A stretch of 58,209 nucleotides of DNA from Pseudobdellovibrionaceae bacterium (GTDB lineage: Bacteria > Bdellovibrionota > Bdellovibrionia > Bdellovibrionales > Bdellovibrionaceae), in NCBI GenBank assembly GCA_030158485.1, contig JAOASS010000020.1, forward strand, positions 28,218-86,426, written 5' to 3'. This document shows positions 34,139 through 42,470 of the stretch, one piece after another. The position numbers and the translations under genes were made by a program. The notes under the pieces are model-generated. The model ran no database searches. It had not been told where the DNA came from and worked only from the letters and a program-made list of their open reading frames with translations. Within the stretch, counting starts at the first letter, position 1. The number at the start of each line of letters is the position of its first letter.

Positions 34139-34882
34139 CTATAACGCGCCAGGACGGACACGAAAACGTGGGCGTCGGTAATTTGAAGTGCTCGGGTCGT
34201 CAAAAGACATTTGGATACATGCCAGTTGTCGCTCCACCATTTTGTCAAAAACAACAAGTAACTTGTCATGATTTCGGCTATCAAGATCGAAACCGACTTG
34301 AGTTCCCAAAAGCTCGATTGAATAATGAATGGCTTCAATTGTTGAATAAAAATGCTCAGAAGGTTGTTTTCGCACGCGGAAGCGGGAAGGGCCCGGAGGT
34401 GTAAAGCAAATTCTTGGAACATTTTTAAGGTTTTCGCTTAACCGCATAGTTTTTCGAGCTGTCGCCCAGGTTCCGTCGATCACAAATATCGTAGGAATTT
34501 TATCTTTTTTAAAAAGGGCAAAAGGTTTATTATTTTGAGTGGAATCAGAAAGATTCAGTGACTGACGTCCTGGATAAAGAATGTAGCACTGATTCTTTTC
34601 ATCTGAAAGAATTTGATCCACATGTTTGTTCGCGGAATAATCTTGCCCCATAATGAGCTCTGAATTTCGAAGACATAGGTGCGACATTCTTCCCGTCGCA
34701 ATTCGTCTTTTAGCTTCAATGGGATGAATCAAAATAACAAATTTAATCTGAGAATCAAAACTTTCCACAAACTCACAGTAGCATCCAAACTGTGGCTGAA
34801 GACACTTCAAACAAAGTGTCCGGTACCGGGGCTGAGTCTCAAGAAAATTTTGACGTTTTAATTTATAACTTTGAATATTCAA
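34139..34882 (-). CDS. tapT: DTW-domain tRNA-uridine aminocarboxypropyltransferase (TapT-like)
   Basis: The 247 residues match the DTW family: N-terminal zinc-like cysteines 'CLKCLQPQFGCYC', 'IHPIEAKRRIATGRMSHLCL', and 'FVIDGTWATARKTMRLS', with the Asp-Gly-Thr-Trp hallmark, then 'RVRKQPSEHFYSTIEAI'. TapT forms acp3U47 in tRNA from SAM. It lies 16 bp after the FIST gene on the same strand. The gene name is by family resemblance. Confidence 0.9.
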   Translation of the reverse strand: MNIQSYKLKRQNFLETQPRYRTLCLKCLQPQFGCYCEFVESFDSQIKFVILIHPIEAKRRIATGRMSHLCLRNSELIMGQDYSANKHVDQILSDEKNQCYILYPGRQSLNLSDSTQNNKPFALFKKDKIPTIFVIDGTWATARKTMRLSENLKNVPRICFTPPGPSRFRVRKQPSEHFYSTIEAIHYSIELLGTQVGFDLDSRNHDKLLVVFDKMVERQLACIQMSFDDPSTSNYRRPRFRVRPGAL

Positions 34883-34898
34883 AAAAGATTTTCTTTCT

Positions 34899-36077
34899 TT
34901 AGGTTTCAGTAAAATGCGTAATCGTCATGGTCTGATTATGCAACTGACATTGAAATCCTTCAAGAGGACAAATTTCACCGTGTGAATAAAATCCTGTGAC
35001 CGTTGTTGACTTCCCAAATATTGATTTGACAGCTTCAACTTCATCTTGAACGCTTTCTCCCATCACAATTTTTCGCCCGACACAACTAATCAGAATTCCA
35101 AAAGAATTTATATTTGAATCTTGATTTGTAAAAGCTTGCCGAGCAGACTCTTGCGCTCCTGCCACCAAACTTTCGTTGTTGGAATGCATTAAGTGTAAAA
35201 AACTTCCCTCTTCTACATCACCCGCTAAAATTAACGAGCCCGCTTTTTCATTTACGCCCAAAATAGTTCTAATCAAACCCGATGGGGCTTGATCTCGCCC
35301 CATCACTTCAAACGGGTAAAGAAGACCGGAATTGGGAAGATCTTGGGCCTTTTCACCCAAAAATTTTTTATAAACATCAAGAGCGGGCTCTCCATCAATA
35401 GCATATAAAACATTTCCAACAGATTGAGTTGCTGTCCTAGCTGGACCGAAACGCTTCCAACCACCGGCACTGCCAAAACCAACCTTAAGACTGGTACCAT
35501 AAAAACCCACCGCTACAACATTTCGATCTGAAACTTGATCATCCAAAAGTGTCCAAGTTTTTATAAAGTGAGCTCCGTCACCAGCCATCCCTCCCGTAAC
35601 GGTCACTTGATTCCCTAAAACTTCACGTACACCTTTGAGGAGCTGACTTCCGTTCATATCAACGCCCGGAGAAAGAATAAACACAGCCGTTAAATCATCT
35701 GCTAACAAATCTTTGGCTATTCTTTTTCCCACACCATATGAGTCAAGCGAATCCTTTGCATAAGAAAAAGTTGTTTTAAATTCAATTTTTTTATCGAAAG
35801 TCAAAGCTGTTGCGACCATTTTATTTTCGGTAACAGCTTCACAACTCATTTCACCAAGACCCGAGCAACCAATTAATTTAGCTAAACCCTTTTTTTTGAT
35901 AACATGTTGTAAAACTCCATTCGAAGAACTGAATTTATTCACACCACCGAAAATAAAAACTAAATCCGGTTTGTCTCTGAAAAGATCTTCGACTTTTTGA
36001 TGAATCTGCTTTTGATCAGCTGTATTGGCCGACTGACTTGAAGAAAAGGTTATCTGATTAATTTTCAAAGGTCTCAC
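34899..36077 (-). CDS. FIST-domain sensory protein
   Basis: The 392 residues show a FIST_N domain (about 20-220: 'LVFIFGGVNKF', 'KLIGCSGLGEMS', 'VTVTGGMAGDGAHF') and a FIST_C domain (about 225-380: 'AIDGEPALDVYKKFLG', 'SFGILISCVGRKIVMG', 'TTVTGFYSHGEICP'). FIST proteins bind small ligands, perhaps amino acids, and are usually joined to signalling genes. This one stands alone on a strand with tapT, and the hybrid kinase is 6 kb away. A 22-bp dyad lies 48 bp upstream of the start. Confidence 0.9.
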   Translation of the reverse strand: MRPLKINQITFSSSQSANTADQKQIHQKVEDLFRDKPDLVFIFGGVNKFSSSNGVLQHVIKKKGLAKLIGCSGLGEMSCEAVTENKMVATALTFDKKIEFKTTFSYAKDSLDSYGVGKRIAKDLLADDLTAVFILSPGVDMNGSQLLKGVREVLGNQVTVTGGMAGDGAHFIKTWTLLDDQVSDRNVVAVGFYGTSLKVGFGSAGGWKRFGPARTATQSVGNVLYAIDGEPALDVYKKFLGEKAQDLPNSGLLYPFEVMGRDQAPSGLIRTILGVNEKAGSLILAGDVEEGSFLHLMHSNNESLVAGAQESARQAFTNQDSNINSFGILISCVGRKIVMGESVQDEVEAVKSIFGKSTTVTGFYSHGEICPLEGFQCQLHNQTMTITHFTET

Positions 36078-36124
36078 CTTTCAAACTTATTCTTTCAAAA
36101 AAAAATAAGTTTGTCAGATGAATA

Positions 36125-36146
36125 GAACAGAGTCTGGACTCTGTTC
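36125..36146. repeat. 22-bp dyad (10-bp arms) upstream of the FIST gene
   Basis: The two arms GAACAGAGTC (36125-36134) and GACTCTGTTC (36137-36146) are perfect inverted copies around TG. No T-run follows on either strand, so an operator seems more likely than a terminator, but a hairpin ending the gene at 36233 is possible. Confidence 0.5.
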
Positions 36147-36232
36147 ATTGATTCAAACAACAATCTTAGAATCTGAAAAAGTATCACACTTTTAAGATCT
36201 GATAGGTCGACTTAATAAATTGGCTGTTTATT

Positions 36233-36769
36233 CTAAAGCGACTGTAAGCCCAGAATTCCGTATTCTTTGTAGGTGTTAAGAATCTTTTGAGTCGTGTTCA
36301 CAATCATTTGAACTTGGGGACGAGTCAACTTTTTCAGATCAAATGTGGCGGCTTCAACAACGCCCGGAGCCGCCGCTATGGCAAGGCTTGGAACTTTCTG
36401 ATTTAAAACGACAAGTTCGGGACTGAGGTGATTTTTTTTGAACTGTCTTTTAAAAACAAGGATAATTTCGTCGATTAGTGGGGATCGCATGCTTCGATCT
36501 CGAGGGAAGATAAAAAAATGCAATTGAGTGCCCGAAGATCCGTCCACAATTACTTCAGCTAGGTCTCCGTATGGTTTCAGAGAAACCCACCATGAGTATT
36601 GTTTTAAATTCGTAACGATCAGGCGCTCCGTGAGCCCCGCAGACTGCTCAAGAGTCGAAACATCTTTTAAAGTATCATTCAGAATAAAATCTTGACCTGA
36701 ACTGGACGCGGCGTGGGTTAAGCTTAAGCAAAATAAAGTCACTAAGTATGCCAAAAATGATTTTTTCAC
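36233..36769 (-). CDS. Hypothetical secreted protein
   Basis: The 178 residues begin with a signal peptide (about 1-20, ending LTHAAS). The rest is mixed alpha/beta, with 'LPSLAIAAAPGVVEAATF' and an amphipathic end helix 'QMIVNTTQKILNTYKEYG'. I do not recognise a family. It is the first gene upstream of FIST on this strand and is divergent from the small secreted protein at 37040 across a 270-bp spacer. Confidence 0.65.
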   Translation of the reverse strand: MKKSFLAYLVTLFCLSLTHAASSSGQDFILNDTLKDVSTLEQSAGLTERLIVTNLKQYSWWVSLKPYGDLAEVIVDGSSGTQLHFFIFPRDRSMRSPLIDEIILVFKRQFKKNHLSPELVVLNQKVPSLAIAAAPGVVEAATFDLKKLTRPQVQMIVNTTQKILNTYKEYGILGLQSL

Positions 36770-37039
36770 CTTAAATCCTTGAAGCGTGCTTAAACACTGT
36801 GGGATTCATTTCCCGAAGGCCAGCACCCGCTCGACTTGCCCTGTTAATATGCCAAATCAGGGCCTTTGTAAAGGAGGGTTTAAACCGAACTGAGAACCCT
36901 TTCAGTGTCAAAAGATGGAATCGATAACAATTTATGTCCTGTTTAATAGAATTTGAGGAAAATGATTGAGCCCGCGTAATTGCTATTTTCAAAAAAAACA
37001 GCTAACCCTAATCTTTCAAATTTATCAAAAGAGGTCTAT

Positions 37040-37330
37040 ATGATTTTGAATGTTGCACGTTTTCTTTTAACATTTGGCTTAGTCACAAGTACTTTAAATT
37101 TATTCGCCCAAACAACAAATCAGACAACAAATTTAATCGCTTGTAAAGCTTCACTCAATTCATCTGATTTATCAAAATATCACTTTAGTCTTCCATTCGA
37201 TAATGGCGACGATCTTTGCTACGAACAACCCGACCCCGAAAAATGTTTAGAAGGCCGCGCTTTTGAATATTATTTATCTGCTTTAGAAGTTGTAAATTAT
37301 CTTGAAACAAATATTTGTTTTCAAGAGTAA
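37040..37330 (+). CDS. Small hypothetical secreted protein
   Basis: The 96 residues start with a signal peptide (about 1-23, ending NLFAQ) and include four cysteines ('ACKAS', 'LCYEQ', 'KCLEG', 'ICFQE') that may form disulfides. The frame is open 20 codons further up, but the ATG at 37040 has a clear AGAGG Shine-Dalgarno. A perfect 9-bp inverted repeat (37321-37340) spans the stop codon. Function unknown. Confidence 0.7.
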   Translation: MILNVARFLLTFGLVTSTLNLFAQTTNQTTNLIACKASLNSSDLSKYHFSLPFDNGDDLCYEQPDPEKCLEGRAFEYYLSALEVVNYLETNICFQE

Positions 37331-37340
37331 ATACTCTTGA
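37321..37340 (+). terminator. Inverted repeat across the stop codon of the small secreted gene
   Basis: TCAAGAGTA (37321-37329) and TACTCTTGA (37332-37340) are perfect inverted copies separated by AA. No T-run follows at once. A second, overlapping pairing TACTCT/AGAGTA (37332-37355) is possible, so two alternative folds compete. Confidence 0.35.
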
Positions 37341-37467
37341 AATTTAAGTAGAGTAAAAATTCTTGATGCTCTGTTTTTAATTTCAATCAATGTCTCTTGA
37401 ATTCAACTGCTGTTTGCACTATCAATACTTGAGCGACATCAATTTAACTTAAAAAATGGAGTTCTAA

Positions 37468-37851
37468 ATGTTTAAAGCACTTGTCATCAGTTCTGTTTTA
37501 TTTGTAGTTACAACAGCACAAGCAGCACAGCTTAAAAGTCTTGATTGTGGTACTTCAAACGGTGTCATCATTTCAACTTTAGAAAATCCAACTCGAGATA
37601 ACCCCTATGTTACGGTACAAACTCAATGGGGTTGGTCGACAAAAGTTTTTTCAGCTTCTTTGACCAAAACAAAAGATGGTTCGTCTGCGATCATCCTTCA
37701 GCGTGAAGACGAACTTTACAAAGTTTCAACAAAATTAAATTTGAAAAAAAAGCTAGTTCAAAGAATCAGTGGAGATCTTTTATTTGTTGATAAAACGAAC
37801 AAAACTGAAAATTTAGTTTCTAAAATCAATTGCACTTTGACTTTGAACTAA
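37468..37851 (+). CDS. Small hypothetical secreted protein
   Basis: The 127 residues start with a signal peptide (about 1-19, ending AQAAQ) and continue as a compact beta-rich domain with two cysteines ('LDCGTS' and 'INCTLTL'), probably joined by a disulfide. The Shine-Dalgarno GGAG is 7 bp before the ATG. It precedes the MAPEG gene by 21 bp. No family is recognised. Confidence 0.7.
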   Translation: MFKALVISSVLFVVTTAQAAQLKSLDCGTSNGVIISTLENPTRDNPYVTVQTQWGWSTKVFSASLTKTKDGSSAIILQREDELYKVSTKLNLKKKLVQRISGDLLFVDKTNKTENLVSKINCTLTLN

Positions 37852-37872
37852 AGATTCGATCTTCTTTGGATT

Positions 37873-38286
37873 ATGAATAATCAGCTGATATTCCCACTTG
37901 GCTTTTATATATTTTATATTTTTGGACTGGTTGTTTATTTATTCAAAACCCGTGTCCAAGAAATAAGGAATGGCCAAGTCTCAGCTGACTACTTTAAAGC
38001 TTATCTTGGCAAACCCCCAACTGATCGTGCGGTTGTGGTCGGCCGTCACTACGACAATCAATTCCAAGTCCCGATGTTATTTTTCGTGACTGTTATTTTG
38101 CATTTTTCGATGGGGCATGTAAACTCTTTAACGATCTTGCTTGCTTGGGCTTTTGTTGTGACACGCTTGATCCATTCGTGGATTCATTTGGGATCCAACA
38201 AACCGCAAAACCGAGTCCTTCCCTTCGCTGCTGGCTGGATCATTCTTTTACTGCTTTGGATTCAACTTCTTTATTTTGCGATTTAA
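37873..38286 (+). CDS. MAPEG-family membrane protein
   Basis: The 137 residues contain about four membrane helices. The pattern 'RHYDNQFQVPMLFFVTVIL' (about 56-74), with conserved Arg, Asn and Pro, and 'WAFVVTRLIHSWIHLG' match the MAPEG family, which in eukaryotes acts on eicosanoids and glutathione. Bacterial substrates are mostly unknown. It runs with the small secreted gene upstream and converges with the toxin-like gene. Confidence 0.85.
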   Translation: MNNQLIFPLGFYIFYIFGLVVYLFKTRVQEIRNGQVSADYFKAYLGKPPTDRAVVVGRHYDNQFQVPMLFFVTVILHFSMGHVNSLTILLAWAFVVTRLIHSWIHLGSNKPQNRVLPFAAGWIILLLLWIQLLYFAI

Positions 38287-38317
38287 TTAGTTAAACTTTA
38301 CAGGCTCTGAAATGAAT

Positions 38318-40141
38318 TTAATTTCCAGTTTTTATTTCTAATTTCAACTTTGATTTACCAATTAAAAACTGAATCCCTTCTCCATCAAATTCTTGAAAAT
38401 GACCATCCACTCGGTTATCAATTCCTGAAGCAGCTGTTGATCGCAAAACAACGACATCTTCAGTTGTTGTGACTCGGCGAAGTTGAACAGGCTCTAGTTT
38501 TCCTGTGATTGGATTTTTTCCGATTTCTCCGATTCCGACACGGCTGGGTGTTTCTTTTGTTATCGCGACAAAGTCTCCTGGATTGACCCCTGAATGTCCA
38601 TACTGGTAAAGAAGAGTGCCCTTCGGAATTTTATCAAGTCTGACTTCTTTGCTAAAATCTATCAGCAGTAGACGATCTGCGACTCGGCCGGGATGATTTC
38701 CATAATTTTCAATTCCATAAGTCGCAGCTTTGGCTAACTCATATTGAGCTTGGGCAATTTCAGGGCGCACGCCTTTAGTAACTGCTGGTCCAATCGGATC
38801 GTAGCCTGATTTTTTGATTTCGATATCCACTTCTTTTGAAAATTGGGAAAAATCAGCTTTCATTTGATCAGTCCAATTTAATGAAAAATGATGTATCGCT
38901 GGTAGATTTTTAACTTTGCTTTTTAAAATATTTTTTGAAAAATCCCTGGCTTTCATCACATTTTTTGAAATTGGAATGCCAACTCGTACAGATTCTTTGA
39001 CACCGGAAAACCCTTTTTCAAGAGCTTGAAAAGCGGGTTTTGAATTTAATTTTTTTGCAATACGGAAATTTGTCGTAGCGATTTTGATGATCGGCACGGC
39101 TAAGCCCCCTGTCGCGACTGTCAAAATTAAACTTCCACCGGCCATTGTGCGCTCCCAGTGCTGAAGCTCAACTTCAGGACTTAAGATATCGCGACCATAA
39201 AATACCGCATAGGCATCGCTCACAAATGATGTCACAGGATTAAATCCGATTATAAAACCTGTTACACATTTAGCTATTTCTAATCCGACTCGGGCAGAAG
39301 GCTCATCACCCTCAACTCCAAGCTCCACAGAAGTTGCAACTGCGGCAAGTCCGATGTCTTTTAAGTTTGAATGGGTTTCTGATGTGGGTCTGTAACCTTG
39401 TAAGATTTCCCAAGTGTTTTTAAGTTCTAATCCCAACTGTTTGTCTTTTATATTTATAAAAGGTGGAAGCTCAGAAACTCCCAGTTTAAAATCCATTTTA
39501 TTGATTAAACCCGCAATATCGAACTTGTGAGCTTCATCTAACGACTGACCCATTTTATTGACAATATCGCGGCCAGCTTGTTGTCCCTGATTCATTGTAG
39601 TTTTGTAGTCATTTTCTGCTTGGTCTTGGCGAGCTTGTGCAGCTTTCGCTTGAGCTTTAGTTTCATCGCTTGGACCCAATGCTTCGGTCAGGACGCTGAC
39701 CGTTCCTTTTATCGCACCGTTGATAGCCCCTGCTTTTGCGGCATTTTCGAAGCCATTACCTGACTCACTTGCACTACTTGATGAATTTTGCTGATTTATA
39801 ATTGAGTCTTTTTCTACATCTGGTGACAAACTTTTTTGACCCACTCCGTTTCCAAGAAGTGTGGGATGGATATTTTTATCGTAAGGCACAAGACGATCAA
39901 ATATAAAATAGTCTTGTCCATTCGAAAGCTTTTCAATGCTTTCAATTCGACCCCAAAAAATCTGTCCGTTGCTATCAATGATATATGTTTCATTATTTTG
40001 GCCAACTGACTTAAGTCGAATCACTTCACTTGAAGTAAGATCACCACGATGAGTTGTCCTCCTGTCTTGGGCAAAAGCTAAAGTTTGAAAAGAAAAAACC
40101 ACGGCGACTAGGATTCGAAAGATTCTATTTTGTATTTTCAT
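38318..40141 (-). CDS. Secreted toxin-like protein with pre-toxin and TNT/Ntox46-like end
   Basis: The 607 residues start with a signal peptide (about 1-24, ending LAFAQ). Residues 130-157 are a Gly/Ala-rich hydrophobic segment. Residues about 290-350 ('TGFIIGFNPVTSFVSDAYAV' and 'GRDILSPEVELQHWERTMAG') resemble pre-toxin PT-TG modules of polymorphic toxins. The end (about 490-600) has the order 'KGTLLYQYG', 'GDFVAITKETPS', 'VVVLRSTAASG' and 'GEGIQFLI' (Gln591), similar in layout to TNT/Ntox46 NAD-glycohydrolase-type toxin domains. This is inference from a few motifs. The ATG overlaps the stop of the 392-residue gene by 4 bp; no obvious immunity gene follows. Confidence 0.7.
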   Translation of the reverse strand: MKIQNRIFRILVAVVFSFQTLAFAQDRRTTHRGDLTSSEVIRLKSVGQNNETYIIDSNGQIFWGRIESIEKLSNGQDYFIFDRLVPYDKNIHPTLLGNGVGQKSLSPDVEKDSIINQQNSSSSASESGNGFENAAKAGAINGAIKGTVSVLTEALGPSDETKAQAKAAQARQDQAENDYKTTMNQGQQAGRDIVNKMGQSLDEAHKFDIAGLINKMDFKLGVSELPPFINIKDKQLGLELKNTWEILQGYRPTSETHSNLKDIGLAAVATSVELGVEGDEPSARVGLEIAKCVTGFIIGFNPVTSFVSDAYAVFYGRDILSPEVELQHWERTMAGGSLILTVATGGLAVPIIKIATTNFRIAKKLNSKPAFQALEKGFSGVKESVRVGIPISKNVMKARDFSKNILKSKVKNLPAIHHFSLNWTDQMKADFSQFSKEVDIEIKKSGYDPIGPAVTKGVRPEIAQAQYELAKAATYGIENYGNHPGRVADRLLLIDFSKEVRLDKIPKGTLLYQYGHSGVNPGDFVAITKETPSRVGIGEIGKNPITGKLEPVQLRRVTTTEDVVVLRSTAASGIDNRVDGHFQEFDGEGIQFLIGKSKLKLEIKTGN

Positions 40142-41316
40142 TTTAATTCTCGATCAGCCAAAAGAGTATCCAGAGTTTGTAGATTTTTAATTAACTCACT
40201 GTAAAGGACTTGTTGACGTCCGCGACTCCAACATTTTTGCTCTTTAAAAAAATCGACAGCTTGATCAAACTGATCATTATTGATTCGACTAAAAGTATCA
40301 CCAAAGACTTCTGGGATTTGTTCATTAAAGCTTTTTAACAAAACAGCTTGTTGAATTAAGTTTAATGATTGTGAATAACACAAATTAAAAGCATCTTCTT
40401 CTATATTTGAGTAGCTTTCCTTTTCTGCTTCCTTCAATAAAGTTTCATAAACGTAATTTGAAAATACCGCTAAATCTTTGCTAAGTGCTTCTTCACTTTC
40501 TTTGATTTTAACTTGAATAGTTTCAACTGAATCTAAAAAGTCATCAATATTATTTTTTTGATCTCTAAAAAAATCCTGACGATTCAAAACCATTAATGGA
40601 GTGCGAAAAAAATCAACAGTTAAACGAACGTAAGCTTTCATTGAATTAATGGCTTGCACTGATAACTCAACGCAGTTTCGCACATCTTCGATTGTCTTCA
40701 CTTTATTCGTATTGAGGCACTGATTTTTAATTTTCTCCTCAATTGCTGATAAATCTGAAAGAGCTTTCTCCCTCATGCTATAAAGTGAACCGAGGACCGC
40801 TTGATCTGCTTTTGAAAAACTCGTTAATACGTTTTTGATCACAGCGTAATTATCGTTGATCTCTTTTTCTAATTGCATCATTTTTTCAGCAGAAGCCGCT
40901 GAAAGAAGTGCTTCGCTTACGTCGTTAATCAGTAAAATCGTCGTCATGACGGCTCCTGCTGGATTACCTGAAAGCGTCAAGATGGCTGCAGTGGTTCGAA
41001 GCCCTGCTTTCGTTTTTTGTTTGTCAGTTTTCGCTTGTGTTAGATCGTAAATTGTCAAACCAAGATCAATGTAGGGTACTGCTTGACTTGCATAGCCTTG
41101 TCCATCAAGTGGTATAGAACCAGCATCATGACTCCATTTAAATAGATACTCATCCGCCCGTTTAAGGGCGTATTTTTTTATAGTCGACTTTCCACTTTCA
41201 ATCAAAACTGAAGTTCCTATATTGATAGCAACGTCTTCTACTTTTTGAGCCTGCGCAATGCTCGTTGCAAAGACAAGACCCAAGACTACAATTAATTTTA
41301 AAATTCGATTGTTCAT
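40138..41316 (-). CDS. Secreted helical protein of the toxin-like operon
   Basis: The 392 residues start with a signal peptide (about 1-23, ending IAQAQ). Residues about 104-142 are a hydrophobic, Ala/Leu/Thr-rich pair of helices ('TTAAILTLSGNPAGAVMTTIL'), and the rest is long amphipathic helix with heptad-like spacing. A buried hydrophobic hairpin between long helices is seen in alpha-pore-forming toxins, but I recognise no family and offer that only as a possibility. It lies 22 bp after the 296-residue gene and overlaps the toxin-like gene by 4 bp. Confidence 0.7.
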   Translation of the reverse strand: MNNRILKLIVVLGLVFATSIAQAQKVEDVAINIGTSVLIESGKSTIKKYALKRADEYLFKWSHDAGSIPLDGQGYASQAVPYIDLGLTIYDLTQAKTDKQKTKAGLRTTAAILTLSGNPAGAVMTTILLINDVSEALLSAASAEKMMQLEKEINDNYAVIKNVLTSFSKADQAVLGSLYSMREKALSDLSAIEEKIKNQCLNTNKVKTIEDVRNCVELSVQAINSMKAYVRLTVDFFRTPLMVLNRQDFFRDQKNNIDDFLDSVETIQVKIKESEEALSKDLAVFSNYVYETLLKEAEKESYSNIEEDAFNLCYSQSLNLIQQAVLLKSFNEQIPEVFGDTFSRINNDQFDQAVDFFKEQKCWSRGRQQVLYSELIKNLQTLDTLLADRELK

Positions 41317-41338
41317 TTGATTTCACTGCCTCTTATTG

Positions 41339-42199
41339 CTAATCGCGCATTCGTCTTTCTCTTGTCGTTGGAATTCGTTCTTGATATTCATAGGCTTCAT
41401 TTCTTATTCTTACTGCTTCCGCTTCAGCTGCTGCTTTTTTTGTGGCCGCTTCAGCTGCTGCCGCTTTCTCGTCTGCTAAAGATTTATGAATGGTATCGAT
41501 CTGATCACTTAAAGAAATAACTTTTTCTTGTTGTGCATTGATATAATCTTCTTGTTCCTTCACAAATTTAATGTAGACAATGTGCGCGCTTGATAGTTTT
41601 TTAATCATTCTGTTGACTGATGACTGGTTCACTTGAACTTGCGACAAAGTTTGATTAATAAACTCAACAACTGCCAAACCCCGAGATTTTGCTGTTTCAA
41701 CTAAAAGAATCGCCACAGTGTTTTGTGTTTCTTTGTTTTGCATATTGTTAATAAATAATTTGATCAAATCTAAATCTTGCTTTAAAGATTCGGTGTTTGC
41801 TTTTGTCTGGCGAGTTTTTCTTTCAGTTTTGTATTCACCCGACAATTGCTTGGAACCCCAGTTCATTAAATACTCTATTGAATCTAAAATGTGTTTATTC
41901 TGATCTTTTACTTTAATTGCATAATCACGAGATTTCACAATTTCTTGAAGACGATCTTTTTTGTTTTGAAGGTCAGTTGATCTTTCCTGTTCGAAACGAA
42001 TTCTTTCTAATCGTGATTTCTCAGCAACTAGTTGGGTATAATCATGCTCCCTGTCACGAGCTGTTTGCCCAAGCGAGAAAACATCTCCTGCTGTACGAAC
42101 TACATTCTTTGAAGTCTCTGGAGAAGTAATAATAAAAATAATAGCCTGAGAAATCGAAGTAAAACTCAAAATAAAAACATACAAACACAACTTTTTCAT
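41339..42199 (-). CDS. Secreted coiled-coil protein of the toxin-like operon
   Basis: About 286 residues after an ATG at 42199 with Shine-Dalgarno GAGG; the open frame reaches a TTG at 42229. A signal peptide covers about residues 1-19 (ending SISQA). The rest is charged helix with two coiled-coil stretches (about 45-95 and 200-265) and an Ala/Glu-rich part ('AAAAEAATKKAAAEAEAV'). I do not recognise a family. It is the first gene of the three-gene secreted operon, so its level sets that of the toxin-like protein. Confidence 0.7.
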   Translation of the reverse strand: MKKLCLYVFILSFTSISQAIIFIITSPETSKNVVRTAGDVFSLGQTARDREHDYTQLVAEKSRLERIRFEQERSTDLQNKKDRLQEIVKSRDYAIKVKDQNKHILDSIEYLMNWGSKQLSGEYKTERKTRQTKANTESLKQDLDLIKLFINNMQNKETQNTVAILLVETAKSRGLAVVEFINQTLSQVQVNQSSVNRMIKKLSSAHIVYIKFVKEQEDYINAQQEKVISLSDQIDTIHKSLADEKAAAAEAATKKAAAEAEAVRIRNEAYEYQERIPTTRERRMRD

Positions 42200-42446
42200 A
42201 AACACCTCATCATTTAATATCAAGCGCAATCAACAATACTTAAAGTGGCTTGCAAGTGATAAGCCATTTCTATGTCAACTAGATCGAATTTAACAAAAAA
42301 TCATTGACTAAGAAGTTGACACTAAATTGGTTAATAATAGAAAACACTCGGCTGTTAATTAAGAGGACTTCAGGAAAATCCATAGAGTTCGTCTTTATTA
42401 GAAGAGCGCGTGAGATGTTTATTTTATTGAAATATATTTTTATGTA

Positions 42447-42470
42447 CTAAGCGATAACATTATCGCTTAG
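42447..42470 (-). terminator. Hairpin at the end of the histidine kinase gene
   Basis: CTAAGCGATA (42447-42456) and TATCGCTTAG (42461-42470) are perfect inverted copies with a 4-base loop. They form the last seven codons and the TAG stop of the kinase. The following minus-strand DNA is AT-rich but lacks a pure T-run, so termination is plausible but not certain. Confidence 0.45.

Noticed and set aside
36771-36992. A 73-codon open frame in the spacer before the small secreted gene
   Set aside because: Composition is unlike neighbours, there is no Shine-Dalgarno and no recognisable feature; the region is better explained as a divergent promoter.
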